A stretch of DNA of 49,042 bases from Pseudobutyrivibrio ruminis (GCA_015057305.1 SVES01000026.1:1-49042); one strand, 5' to 3'; counted from the first letter of the stretch, positions 25,256-34,108 are shown. The notes: a model not told the origin generated them from the sequence alone. Translations and numbers: made by a program.

Positions 25256-27679
25256 ATGAAAAAGCGTTCGACGAGAGTGGCAGCACTCGGATTGTCGACA
25301 ATTACATTAGCAGGTACTGTTACATTTCCAGTACAAGCAGAGGCTTTCGATGATTCTGAGAGCCTTGTTTTTGTGCCTGAACAAAGCGTTGAAACACAAG
25401 TAGTATCAGAAGAACAGCAGGTGGCAGATGAGGCAGAGGCAGTCAGCGAAACAGTTGAGGCGCTAGAAACGGCAGAGACTATAGCCCCAGTGGAGGCTGA
25501 TGCTACAGAAAATATAGAAAATAATGCAGCTGATATGTCACAGGTTGTGACTGACACAGAAAATATTGCAAAGTCTGAGGCTGCCATGAATGAGGCTGAA
25601 GCAGGTGCAACTGAGGCGGCAGAGGCTGCTACAGAAATAATGGCTCCAGTTGTTGAAACCACAGCAGAAGCCAAGGAGGTTGCTCAGGCAGCAGAATCTG
25701 CGGTAGAAGATGCCAGCGTAAATCAGACCCAGGCAGATGCCATAATAGCCAATGCAGAAGCCACAGTAGAAGAAGCCGAGACAAAATTCAATGAGGCTGA
25801 GCAGGCTTATAATGATAAATTAAATGAATACCAGGCTGCAAAGGATGATTATGACAAAGCGGTTGCAGCTTATAATAAGAACAAAGAGGCAGCAAGCAAT
25901 GATTTGGCTGATGTAGAGGCAAGCCTTGAGGCAGCGGAAGAAAAGCTTAGCCAGCTTGAGGGAGAGGTTAAAGAAGCTCAGGATACTTTTGTTAGCTCAG
26001 GGGCTGGGGCTCTTGTTACAGCTGATGCTGACAAAGCTACTGATATTTCCAAATATATTGCAACAATAGTTCAGTATTACTACGGCCCACAGTCTCAGCT
26101 TGTGGCAGATGACCAGAGCATTACCAATGTAAATGTAGAGGGGACATTTGAGGATTATGTCACCATTTCCTACGACATAATGGCAGCAGATGGCACCACA
26201 GTATTGCGCCATGTTAGTGCAGATTATGGATATGAGATAGATTCAACCACTGGAGAAATCAGTATATACGATAATCGACTTGTATATACATACAAAAATA
26301 TGGATGGAGAGACTGTAGAAATCTCAAAGGAAGAGGCTGAAAAGCTTTCTGCTGGACAGATTGCAATCGATAGCTACTGGACAGCTACAGGCTTTTACAT
26401 TCCTAGATACAGTGTGTTTGACCATTATCATGGATATATTTCCGTGGATGGCTATTCCGATGCCAAGGCAATCAATCAAGGCAAGAATTATTTAGAGGAT
26501 AAGTACAATAGTGATTATCTCAACTACTATAATGCCAAGGCGGATTTCTTACGTGGCACCCGCACCCAGCGTGGACGTACAAATGAACTAAATATTGACT
26601 ATGATATATACTATGATGCTGTTGTGTCAGGCTTTTCTTTAGACTTTTTGTTGGCAAATTATTCTTATGCCGATATGGTAGATTACATAAATGCCCGTGG
26701 TGGCATAGTCATCAGCTCCTCACAGGAGTATTATAGTGGAATAATCAGCTATATTCAGACTTATGAGGTAGATGATTATATCAAGGCTAATCATTACAGC
26801 TCTTATGAGGAAGCTTTAGCAGCAATTGCCTCCCAGGCAAGGAGGGATAATCAAGCTAAGGGAATAGATGAGAAGAATTCTAATATAGATATTTCTGAGC
26901 AGACAGTATATGCCAATGTAGAAAAAGCCTTCAGCAAAGTATTTAGCAGTACAAATAAAGAATACACCACATATATTCAGTCATTGAATGACAAGCTTTC
27001 TTATTATAATGACCTTATAAATGAAGTATCATCTGCAAAGGCTGATTATGAAAATGCCAAAAAGCAGGTTGCTGATTTGCAACAAAAGATAGAAAAGCTT
27101 GACGCCGCTAGTGATATTAATGTGGCAGCTACCCTTGCAAGGCTTCAGGGAGAGCTTGAAAAGGCTCAGGCAAATTATAATGAAGCAAAGGACAATCTCG
27201 CAGCAGCACAGACTGCACTGGCTAATGCCAAGGCTACATACGAATCTAGATTTGCTGTAGTGCCTGTGGAATATTCTTATGAGACAGCCAGTGAAGCTAG
27301 CTTAGAGGAAGTAGTCCTTGAGGATTTGCTTCAGGAGGAAGAAGCGGAGCTAGAAGAGGAAGACGAGGACGAAGAAGATGAAGATCTGTTGTCAATTATA
27401 GCTCCAGCTTCTGTAGGTGGTGCTGCAGGAAATGATGGCATGGCACAGGATTTGCCACAACTGACTATTGAGCCTGAGGTGGTTCAGCCAGAAGTAGTTC
27501 CAGAGGAAGTTACTATTCCTGATGAAGAAACACCACTTGGCATTACCGTGGCAGGGCTTCTAGCCAGAGGCAAATGGTTCGTAGGGCTTGGCGGAGTTGC
27601 TGTGGCTGGTGTTGGCGTCGGCGTACTTGAAGCAAAGCGCAGGGCAGCAATGAAACTACTAGACAAATTAAATCAGTAA
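25256..27679 (+). CDS. Large coiled-coil surface protein with C-terminal membrane anchor
   Basis: 807 residues, secreted: MKKRSTRV start, hydrophobic core and a likely cleavage after VQAEA (about residue 29). Residues 60-240 are Ala/Glu-rich heptads (coiled coil); 250-560 are a Tyr-rich region without recognised domains; 580-690 form a second coiled coil; 695-720 is a strongly acidic run. The C-terminus has DEETPLG, a hydrophobic segment (about 770-790) and a basic tail (EAKRRAAMKLL). No LPXTG. The same layout, with a related ETPLAG stretch, occurs in the next gene. ATG 25256 is preferred over TTG 25250 on AAAGGG spacing. Function unknown; adhesin or cell-envelope spacer are guesses. Confidence 0.8.
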   Translation: MKKRSTRVAALGLSTITLAGTVTFPVQAEAFDDSESLVFVPEQSVETQVVSEEQQVADEAEAVSETVEALETAETIAPVEADATENIENNAADMSQVVTDTENIAKSEAAMNEAEAGATEAAEAATEIMAPVVETTAEAKEVAQAAESAVEDASVNQTQADAIIANAEATVEEAETKFNEAEQAYNDKLNEYQAAKDDYDKAVAAYNKNKEAASNDLADVEASLEAAEEKLSQLEGEVKEAQDTFVSSGAGALVTADADKATDISKYIATIVQYYYGPQSQLVADDQSITNVNVEGTFEDYVTISYDIMAADGTTVLRHVSADYGYEIDSTTGEISIYDNRLVYTYKNMDGETVEISKEEAEKLSAGQIAIDSYWTATGFYIPRYSVFDHYHGYISVDGYSDAKAINQGKNYLEDKYNSDYLNYYNAKADFLRGTRTQRGRTNELNIDYDIYYDAVVSGFSLDFLLANYSYADMVDYINARGGIVISSSQEYYSGIISYIQTYEVDDYIKANHYSSYEEALAAIASQARRDNQAKGIDEKNSNIDISEQTVYANVEKAFSKVFSSTNKEYTTYIQSLNDKLSYYNDLINEVSSAKADYENAKKQVADLQQKIEKLDAASDINVAATLARLQGELEKAQANYNEAKDNLAAAQTALANAKATYESRFAVVPVEYSYETASEASLEEVVLEDLLQEEEAELEEEDEDEEDEDLLSIIAPASVGGAAGNDGMAQDLPQLTIEPEVVQPEVVPEEVTIPDEETPLGITVAGLLARGKWFVGLGGVAVAGVGVGVLEAKRRAAMKLLDKLNQ

Positions 27680-27700
27680 TTGAACAATGATGATTTTTAT

Positions 27701-27730
27701 GGATTCCAGGGAAACTTGGAATCCTTTTTT
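27701..27730 (+). terminator. Terminator of the first surface-protein gene
   Basis: GGATTCCA (27701-27708) and TGGAATCC (27717-27724), 8-base loop, then TTTTTT. It lies 21 bases after the stop. Confidence 0.9.
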
Positions 27731-27789
27731 ATGTTTGAGGGCATTATGGATTTTGATTATGGGCAATTCATTGGGCGGAGATGTTGTTG

Positions 27790-28105
27790 TGTGACAAATT
27801 ATGGAGATTATTTTGTGCTGTCATGTTGTGCTGTCATGTTGTGCTGCCATGTTGTGCTGTCACAATTAATGCGATAAATATGGGATAGCCACAGCCTTTG
27901 TGACAGTATTGAGCGGGATTGCTGCAAATTACATTGATTTCTGCAACAATATAATAAATCTGTGGACTAAATTTAGCCTTTGCAATAGAAAAATGTCACA
28001 GCCATCTGAATAAAGGAAATATTTGCGCTGAATCTGTGACATTCGCCATTTAAGCTTAAATTTTGACTGTCACAAAGCGGTTTTATAGTCCTGCTGGTGT
28101 GACAG
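27790..28105. repeat. Array B: second phased inverted-octamer array (CTGTCACA / TGTGACAG)
   Basis: Sites start at 27790 (TGTGACAA), 27831 (CTGTCATG), 27857 (CTGTCACA), 27899 (TGTGACAG), 27941 (CTGCAACA, degenerate), 27993 (ATGTCACA), 28035 (TGTGACAT), 28067 (CTGTCACA) and 28098 (TGTGACAG). Several steps are 41-42 bases and two are 31-32, i.e. four or three helical turns. The pair 27993/28035 reads AATGTCACAG / CTGTGACATT: C to A on one side is matched by G to T on the other, a compensating change. Same motif as array A, 23 kb away. It fills the gap between the two surface-protein genes; otherwise that gap holds only the terminator, site 2 and a leader hairpin. Confidence 0.85.
27814..27866 (+). 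repeat. Four tandem 13-bp repeats inside array B
   Basis: Four near-identical units of TGTGCTGTCATGT (last unit TGTGCTGTCACAA), containing the octamer variants at 27818, 27831, 27844 and 27857. Probably a local slippage expansion of one array site. Confidence 0.85.
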
Positions 28106-28138
28106 AAAAAAATCAAATAACCATTTCTATAAAACTGT

Positions 28139-28165
28139 TTGCCAAAATTTGTTATTTCTTGCCAA
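28139..28165 (+). promoter_or_regulatory. Direct-repeat operator TTGCCAA-N13-TTGCCAA, site 2
   Basis: TTGCCAA at 28139-28145 and 28159-28165, again 20 bp apart and sharing TTGCCAAAATTT with site 1. The likely -10 TATATT starts at 28193, 34 bp from the second repeat as in site 1. Suggests both surface genes share one regulator. Confidence 0.65.
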
Positions 28166-28215
28166 GTTATTGTATATAACTTTTTTATTTGTTATATTAA
28201 GTAACAGATAGGGTT

Positions 28216-28260
28216 CACACAATTGTCACATAAGCTTTACACAAAATTCAAAATTGTGTG
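28216..28260 (+). promoter_or_regulatory. Leader hairpin before the second surface-protein gene
   Basis: CACACAATT (28216-28224) and AATTGTGTG (28252-28260), a perfect 9-bp stem with a 27-base loop, in the probable 5' leader. No T run follows, so it is not a terminator; a role in mRNA stability or translation is possible. Confidence 0.45.
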
Positions 28261-28296
28261 AGTGAACGTTATTTTTTTATAGGAAAGGGATTTTAT

Positions 28297-31119
28297 ATGA
28301 AAAAGAGAGTAGTAAAGGCTATGTCCGTTGGACTATCAGCAATCACAATCGCTAGCACAATGAATGTAACAGTTTTAGCTGATGAGGCAGAAAATGGGGG
28401 AGCAGATAACACAACTGAGACTCCAGTGGAAGTGCCAGTTGAAAAGACCGCAGATGAATATACTGAAGCAGCAGCTGAAGCATTAGACGCTTTGGGGGAT
28501 GAGGTTCAGGTAGTTGAGGATGCACAGGAGGCTACAGTTGCTCCTATTACTGAAGCAGGTGATAAAAAGGCAGAAGCAGAAGCATCTGCAGAAACAGCAG
28601 CAGAAGCTGCCGAGACAGCTTTAGACTCAGCAGCACAGGGTGATATAAATGCAGCTAATGATGCTATCGAAGCAGCCAACACAGATTTAGCAGAAGCAGA
28701 TGCAGCTTTAGAAACAGCAAATGATGCAGTAGAGGCTGCTAATGGTGAATTGGATAAACTACTTAAGGCTAACGGCTTGGAGAATGTTACCGCTGAGGAT
28801 TTAGATATACTTGGCAAGGCCCTCACAGGAGAAAAGGATGAAGATGGCAATCCATATACATCTGATTTATTAAATAGCCTTTCAGGCAACACATATTTAG
28901 CAATTTATAATGCTAATGAAGCATATAAGAAAGCACAGGCTGATGCTGAGGCAGCTGCTCAGAGACAAGAAGCTGCTGCCGCAGAAGTAGCAAGATTACA
29001 GCAAGAAGATTTATTAACAAAGATTGCTTTGCAGCAGGATTTGGTTAATAGCGCTGCTGAGATTGCAAAAGCAGAAAATGCTACAGATGAGGAAAAGCTT
29101 GCTTTAGTAGCAAGTGAAGATGAACTTGCAAGACTTACATATGAATATTACCTTAGCACAAATGTTGAAGGTTATAAGCCAGGAAGTCTTACACTTACTA
29201 AGGTGACAAGTGTTGATGGAAAAGAATTAGCTGAGTCTGAGTACTATTATGTAGCTTCTTATAAGGTTGTTGGTGAGGATGGACAAGAGACTGATGCAAC
29301 AGCTAATATTAATTATTCTGTATCTGAGGACGAGGATGTACAGATTGTTAATAAGGTGATTACAGAGGGTGTAGAAGATACTGATAACATAATTGGTTAT
29401 AATGATGATGGACAAGAAGCTGTAGAAAAAAAATGGGAAACAGTTGGTGGAAAAGAATACACTAGTACTGAAACCACTAAAACAGTAGATATTGACTCTA
29501 ATAACGAAGCAGCAGGTTTTTATGCTATTGATATTAGTAGTGAACCAGTTGTCAAGGGAAATGTTGATAGTGTAGAAACTACTACATCTGAAAATGGAAA
29601 TATAACTACAACTGTTTCTTATGCAGCTAAAGATAATACTCAGAAAACTACTTATTCATATGGTGAGTATGAGGTTACTGATGGTTATGAACAGAAGACT
29701 GGTGCTGAGAATGAAGAATATAATAGCCCATGGGGAATGCATGAAGATGTAAGAAAATTAGTTAATGAGGGTTATACGGTTACAATTACATATCATTCAT
29801 GGATTTCTGGTGATCAAACATATGATTATACCAAGGATAATTGGTTTGTTGATGTTCGCGCATTTTTAAAATGGTTGGTTACTTTTGGAACAGTAGATTC
29901 ATATTCAATATCTACGAATGCAATTGATGATACTACTAAACCTATTACTCATGCTGAGGATGGTGTTTGGGAGACTGTAACACAGGAGTTTACAGAAACA
30001 ACAACAGTTGTGGAGCATAAAACTGAAACAACTTCAGCAACAAGGAATAAGGACGATGCACTGGCAGCTGCAAATGAATTAGTTGCTGGACTAGGAGATA
30101 ATATTACCAATGTTGTACTGAAGTTAAAAAGCGAAAAAAGAGGTGGATTATTTGGTATAGGTGCAAAGACTTATTATTGGTATGAAATCACTTATGATGA
30201 AACAAATATTTCCGATAAAACAGTTACAAAAGTTATTTCTAACAACCAGTACGCCGCAGATAAGTATACAGAGTATACTGCCGCTCAGGATGCTGTAGCA
30301 CCAACACCAATCTATGGCACAAAGACAACATATGATGATGGCGATAACCTACAGAAGACATCAGATATCTCTACAGCAGACGCAAAGACCACATACACTA
30401 ACACCAAAACTGTTGCTGAAGATACTGCTACTGTAGAAGCTGCAAGCACTAAGGCTAATACATTCAAGAATAATATCGCTACTGTAATCGGAGCAATCAA
30501 AGAGATTGTTACAGGATTACAGAAGATTGAACCAATCGAGGATAACTTAGGTGAAGTTAGACAAACAATTGCTTCAGCTTCAACAACTGTTGATGATGCT
30601 GTAGCAAAGAAGCAAGCTAATGACGAAGCAGCAAGACGTGCAGCAGAAGCAGCAGCAAATGCTGGTGGCTACAACTATGGCGGTGGTGCAGCTGCAGAGG
30701 AAACACCTATATATGCAGTGGCTACTACAACAACTGATGCGGTAGTAGAGGCAGACACTACAGAAATCACTGATGAGGCAGTTCCAGCAGCTGGCAATAC
30801 AACAAATACCAGAGCAAATAGAACAAACAGAACTACAAGAACAGCCAATGCAAATGCTGATGCAGATGCAGATGCTACAACAATCGAAGATGCTGAGACA
30901 CCACTTGCAGGTGACACAGCAGAGGATGTAGCTGAGGAAAAAGATGAGTCGGTTACAATCGCTGATGAGGAAACAGCAAAGGCTGGTGGCGAAAAGAGCA
31001 ACTTCTTCGCAAGAACATGGTGGGGATGGCTCCTTGCACTTATCGCAGCTGTTGCAGGCGGCACAGCATACGCTAAGAAGAAAGCAAATGCAAAGAACCC
31101 TACAAAGTCAAATAAATAA
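28297..31119 (+). CDS. Large Ala-rich coiled-coil surface protein, paralogue-like to the upstream gene
   Basis: 940 residues. Signal peptide MKKRVVKAMSVGLSAIT with cleavage probably after VLADE region (about residue 29); Ala/Glu coiled coil (50-250); a Thr/Tyr-rich central part (260-690) with repeated short strands; another coiled coil (720-790), a low-complexity segment with NANADADADA, ETPLAG near residue 870, then a transmembrane segment WWGWLLALIAAVAGGTAYA (about 905-925) and a Lys-rich tail. It resembles the upstream protein in signal, layout and C-terminus but the middle differs. Start ATG 28297 follows AGGAAAGGGA; the in-frame GTG at 28258 lies in a leader hairpin. Function unknown. 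Confidence 0.8.
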   Translation: MKKRVVKAMSVGLSAITIASTMNVTVLADEAENGGADNTTETPVEVPVEKTADEYTEAAAEALDALGDEVQVVEDAQEATVAPITEAGDKKAEAEASAETAAEAAETALDSAAQGDINAANDAIEAANTDLAEADAALETANDAVEAANGELDKLLKANGLENVTAEDLDILGKALTGEKDEDGNPYTSDLLNSLSGNTYLAIYNANEAYKKAQADAEAAAQRQEAAAAEVARLQQEDLLTKIALQQDLVNSAAEIAKAENATDEEKLALVASEDELARLTYEYYLSTNVEGYKPGSLTLTKVTSVDGKELAESEYYYVASYKVVGEDGQETDATANINYSVSEDEDVQIVNKVITEGVEDTDNIIGYNDDGQEAVEKKWETVGGKEYTSTETTKTVDIDSNNEAAGFYAIDISSEPVVKGNVDSVETTTSENGNITTTVSYAAKDNTQKTTYSYGEYEVTDGYEQKTGAENEEYNSPWGMHEDVRKLVNEGYTVTITYHSWISGDQTYDYTKDNWFVDVRAFLKWLVTFGTVDSYSISTNAIDDTTKPITHAEDGVWETVTQEFTETTTVVEHKTETTSATRNKDDALAAANELVAGLGDNITNVVLKLKSEKRGGLFGIGAKTYYWYEITYDETNISDKTVTKVISNNQYAADKYTEYTAAQDAVAPTPIYGTKTTYDDGDNLQKTSDISTADAKTTYTNTKTVAEDTATVEAASTKANTFKNNIATVIGAIKEIVTGLQKIEPIEDNLGEVRQTIASASTTVDDAVAKKQANDEAARRAAEAAANAGGYNYGGGAAAEETPIYAVATTTTDAVVEADTTEITDEAVPAAGNTTNTRANRTNRTTRTANANADADADATTIEDAETPLAGDTAEDVAEEKDESVTIADEETAKAGGEKSNFFARTWWGWLLALIAAVAGGTAYAKKKANAKNPTKSNK

Positions 31120-31134
31120 TTAACCAAAATTAAA

Positions 31135-31172
31135 GACCTATCACAGAGTGAATCTGTGATAGGTCTTTTTTT
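31135..31172 (+). terminator. Terminator of the second surface-protein gene
   Basis: GACCTATCACAGA / TCTGTGATAGGTC, a 13-bp perfect stem with a 5-base loop and TTTTTTT (31166-31172). Confidence 0.93.
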
Positions 31173-31189
31173 ACTGTCTAACTTATATT

Positions 31190-31777
31190 TTATTTAAAAT
31201 AGCGGTTAAGAAGTCCCTCTAAAGCCTTTCCGTGACGAGCCTCGTCGCGAGCCATTTCATGAACTGTATCATGAATAGCATCAAGGTTGTTCTTCTTAGC
31301 GCAAGCTGCCAGGTCAAACTTACCAGAAGTAGCACCGTACTCGCAATCAACACGCCATGCAAGATTCTTCTTTGTAGAATCTGTCATATTAACCTCTAGC
31401 TCTGAGCCAAGTAACTCAGCAAACTTTGCTGCATGCTCTGCTTCCTCATAAGCAGCCTTTTCCCAATATAATCCAATCTCAGGATAGCCCTCTCTATGAG
31501 CTACACGAGCCATGCATAGGTACATACCAACCTCAGAACATTCACCTGTGAAGTTTGATTTGAGCTGATCAAGAATGTACTTCTTTGTCTCATCATCAAT
31601 GTCCGGGTTATTTTTTACTGTCTTTCCATAAACGCCAAATTCATGCTCAGCGGCAAGCTTGAGTTCGCCCTCTACCTTCTTGAATTTGTCTGCACTCGCA
31701 TGACATACTGGGCACTCCTCAGGTGGATTGTCACCCTCATAAACATAACCGCATACTGAACATACATACTTTGCCAT
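31190..31777 (-). CDS. rbr: Rubrerythrin with N-terminal rubredoxin domain
   Basis: 195 residues. The rubredoxin domain comes first (C6, C9, C22, C25), followed by a ferritin-like diiron domain with glutamates in [20 protein letters not shown] and [13 protein letters not shown]. The rubredoxin-first order is that of reverse rubrerythrin, a peroxidase that lets anaerobes survive H2O2. Transcribed after the PerR-like gene, with a Fur/PerR-type palindrome at 31802-31822 in between; AAAGGAG precedes the ATG. Likely derepressed by peroxide. Confidence 0.95.
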   Translation of the reverse strand: MAKYVCSVCGYVYEGDNPPEECPVCHASADKFKKVEGELKLAAEHEFGVYGKTVKNNPDIDDETKKYILDQLKSNFTGECSEVGMYLCMARVAHREGYPEIGLYWEKAAYEEAEHAAKFAELLGSELEVNMTDSTKKNLAWRVDCEYGATSGKFDLAACAKKNNLDAIHDTVHEMARDEARHGKALEGLLNRYFK

Positions 31778-31801
31778 AACTAAACTCCTTTCATCTTAAA
31801 A

Positions 31802-31822
31802 TAATAATGGTTATCATTATTA
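31802..31822 (-). promoter_or_regulatory. Fur/PerR-type box between perR-like gene and rubrerythrin
   Basis: TAATAATGGTTATCATTATTA, a near-perfect palindrome close to the Fur/PerR box. It overlaps the likely rbr promoter and ends 2 bases before the regulator's stop codon. Confidence 0.75.
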
Positions 31823-31823
31823 A

Positions 31824-32213
31824 CTAAATTGAATCCTGTTCTCGAACGCAGTCTTTACAAACGCCAGTGAATAAAAGACTTGCGGTTTCAACAGTTCCAA
31901 GGCCTGCACTAGAGGCTGAGAGAATTTGCTCAACACTAGGAGTAACCTCCAAATCCATAACCTTGTGACAGCATCTACAGTAGTAATGGCTGTGTGCTGA
32001 GGTATCAGCGTCAAAATGGTCGGTGCCATCACCTGTGGAAATCTTTTTTACCTCCCCAAGCTCTACCAGGAGAGTGAGATTTCGATAAACTGTACCCAGG
32101 CTAATTTTTGGATAATCTTCCCTAACATGCTGATAAATAACCTCTGCTGTAGGGTGTTCCTTGGTAGACATTAAATATTCTTTTATAGATTCTCTTTGCC
32201 TACTGTAATTCAT
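31824..32213 (-). CDS. perR: Fur-family regulator, PerR-like
   Basis: 129 residues. Winged helix (HPTAEVIYQHVREDYPKISLGTVYRNLTLL) followed by the Fur metal region with HFDADTSAHSHYYCRCCHKV and a second CxxC (CKDC) near the end, the structural zinc site. The neighbour is rubrerythrin, so a peroxide sensor (PerR) is the best reading over iron-sensing Fur. Start ATG 32213 has AAGGCGG upstream; the longer frame (32234) is weaker. Fur/PerR-like boxes occur at 31802-31822 and 32239-32257, implying autoregulation. Confidence 0.85.
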   Translation of the reverse strand: MNYSRQRESIKEYLMSTKEHPTAEVIYQHVREDYPKISLGTVYRNLTLLVELGEVKKISTGDGTDHFDADTSAHSHYYCRCCHKVMDLEVTPSVEQILSASSAGLGTVETASLLFTGVCKDCVREQDSI

Positions 32214-32238
32214 AACATACCGCCTTATTAGCAATAAA

Positions 32239-32257
32239 TTAATAATGATTATCTATA
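32239..32257 (-). promoter_or_regulatory. Fur/PerR-type box upstream of the regulator gene
   Basis: TTAATAATGATTATCTATA, an imperfect match to the Fur/PerR palindrome, about 26 bases upstream of the chosen start. Suggests autorepression. Confidence 0.6.
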
Positions 32258-32420
32258 TAATATCATGTTACATGTAAATGTCAACATAAAAATAGTAATT
32301 ATTATCGTTTTATAAAGCTAATCCCAGTTAGACATAACATCAAATTTTCACTATTTAGCCTTATTTAAGTGTTATCATAGCATTGAGTTTAGGTGATTTT
32401 CTTAAATTAATGGGGGTTCT

Positions 32421-34106
32421 ATGAAGGAGTTCGTAGAAGGAAGGCTAAAACTAAAAAGAAAAGTACTGGTGGTGGATGATGAAGAAGTGGAGCGCCGTAT
32501 GCTTGCCCACATGCTTAAGGCAAAATATGATGTGCTGGTGGCGGCTGACGGGCAGGAGGCTTTGGATATCATCAAGAAAACCCATGAAACCCTTTCCCTG
32601 GTGTTGCTGGATTTGATTATGCCAAAGATGGATGGCTTTGAGGTGCTTCATGAAATGATGAAGAATGACAAGCTTAAAACCATCCCTGTCATTATGCTTA
32701 CCAGCGAAAAGTCTGCCGAGGTAAAGAGCCTGAAGATGGGGGCAGCAGATTTCGTACCAAAGCCCTACGAGATGCCGGAGGTTATCCTGGCTCGTATCGG
32801 AAGAACCATTCAGCTGTATGAAAGCAATCGTATAATTTCGGCAACCAAGACAGATCCTTTGACCGGGCTGTTTCAACGGGATTACTTTATGAATTATGTG
32901 GAGATAGCAGATAATTATGCACCAGACATTCAGCGGGACATCATTGTCCTCAACATAAATCGCTTCCATATCATAAACGAGATACACGGTAGGGATTATG
33001 GAGATTTAGTATTGTCAGAGGTTGGCATGTGCGTGAAAAATTACGTTGAGCGCAATCGAGGTGTGGCTTGCCGAAACAATGGAGATATGTTCTATCTTTA
33101 CGTGCCTCATCAGGAAAATCCTGAGGAGCTGCTTTGGCAGGTGCATGTTCAACTGGAGGACACTATTGAAGATGCTCAAACCAGAATTAGAATGGGCATT
33201 TATAGCAATGTTGATAAGTCCTTGGAAATAGAGAAACGATTTGATTGTGCACTACTGGCATGCAATTCGGTAAAAGGCAATTACAAGGCTAGCATAGCAT
33301 ATTACGACAAGGCTATGCATGAAAAGGAAGCCTATGAAGAACGGCTGATTATGGAAATGGACAAGGCATTATCTGAGGGGCAGTTTGTAGTATACTATCA
33401 GCCTAAATATGCAATTCAAGGAACGAAAACAGTGCTTTCCTCAGCTGAGGCATTGGTTCGCTGGAAGCATCCTGAGCTTGGAATGATAAATCCAGAAAGA
33501 TTCATATCTGTTTTTGAAAACAACGGAATGATTCACGCCCTGGACCATTATATTTGGTGGAAGGTTGCAGGGCAGATTGCGGAGTGGAAGAAAAAATTCG
33601 GAGTAACTGTTCCAGTATCTGTTAATGTGTCACGAATAGATTTGTTGGAGTCCAATTTTGTTGAGGACATATGCGAAATAGTAAAGGAGGCAGAAATTTT
33701 CCCAACGGAATATCTGCTGGAAATTACTGAATCTGCCTACACAGAGGATTCCGCTGGAATTTTGGCAAAGGTCAACGAGCTAAGGTGCATGGGTTTTCAT
33801 ATAGAAATGGATGATTTTGGAACTGGCTATTCATCCTTAAATATGATTTCATCCTTGCCTATAGATGTAATCAAGCTGGATATAGGATTTGTCCGCCATA
33901 TTCATGAAAATGACCGGGATTACAAGATGGTGGAAATTGTAATGGAGATTGCCAAGCTCCTTGGAGTAAAGGTTGTGGCGGAAGGGGTAGAACTTGAAGC
34001 TCAGCATGAACTCCTCAAAAAAGCTGGAGTGGATATTATCCAAGGATACTATTACTCAAGACCGGTACCACCTGAAGAATTTGAAAAGTTTATTGTGAAT
34101 AAATAA
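32421..34106 (+). CDS. REC-GGDEF(degenerate)-EAL c-di-GMP phosphodiesterase
   Basis: 561 residues. Receiver domain (13-130) with D19/D20 and phospho-acceptor D64 (LLDLIMPKMDG), then a GGDEF domain (about 140-290) whose signature is degraded to RNNGDMFY, so diguanylate cyclase activity is unlikely, then an EAL domain (about 310-560) with intact EALVRW, DDFGTGYSSL and EGVE motifs. Likely a response-regulator phosphodiesterase lowering c-di-GMP; the degenerate GGDEF may bind GTP as an allosteric site. No cognate kinase is adjacent. Only 2 bases separate the stop from palindromic repeat copy A. Confidence 0.92.
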   Translation: MKEFVEGRLKLKRKVLVVDDEEVERRMLAHMLKAKYDVLVAADGQEALDIIKKTHETLSLVLLDLIMPKMDGFEVLHEMMKNDKLKTIPVIMLTSEKSAEVKSLKMGAADFVPKPYEMPEVILARIGRTIQLYESNRIISATKTDPLTGLFQRDYFMNYVEIADNYAPDIQRDIIVLNINRFHIINEIHGRDYGDLVLSEVGMCVKNYVERNRGVACRNNGDMFYLYVPHQENPEELLWQVHVQLEDTIEDAQTRIRMGIYSNVDKSLEIEKRFDCALLACNSVKGNYKASIAYYDKAMHEKEAYEERLIMEMDKALSEGQFVVYYQPKYAIQGTKTVLSSAEALVRWKHPELGMINPERFISVFENNGMIHALDHYIWWKVAGQIAEWKKKFGVTVPVSVNVSRIDLLESNFVEDICEIVKEAEIFPTEYLLEITESAYTEDSAGILAKVNELRCMGFHIEMDDFGTGYSSLNMISSLPIDVIKLDIGFVRHIHENDRDYKMVEIVMEIAKLLGVKVVAEGVELEAQHELLKKAGVDIIQGYYYSRPVPPEEFEKFIVNK

Positions 34107-34108
34107 AG

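Noticed and set aside
25204-25674. 156-residue Ser/Ala-rich frame on the minus strand
   Set aside because: Shadow of the Ala/Glu-rich coiled-coil coding sequence on the other strand; composition follows from that.
27680-27877. Small 65-residue gene after the first surface-protein gene
   Set aside because: It runs through the terminator and the 13-bp tandem repeat, has no start signal and gives a low-complexity Cys-rich peptide.
30675-31127. 150-residue hydrophobic frame on the minus strand
   Set aside because: Antisense shadow of the low-complexity 3' end of the second surface-protein gene.
32281-32310. Third Fur/PerR box upstream of the regulator gene
   Set aside because: AT-rich with TAATTATTATCG but no convincing palindrome.
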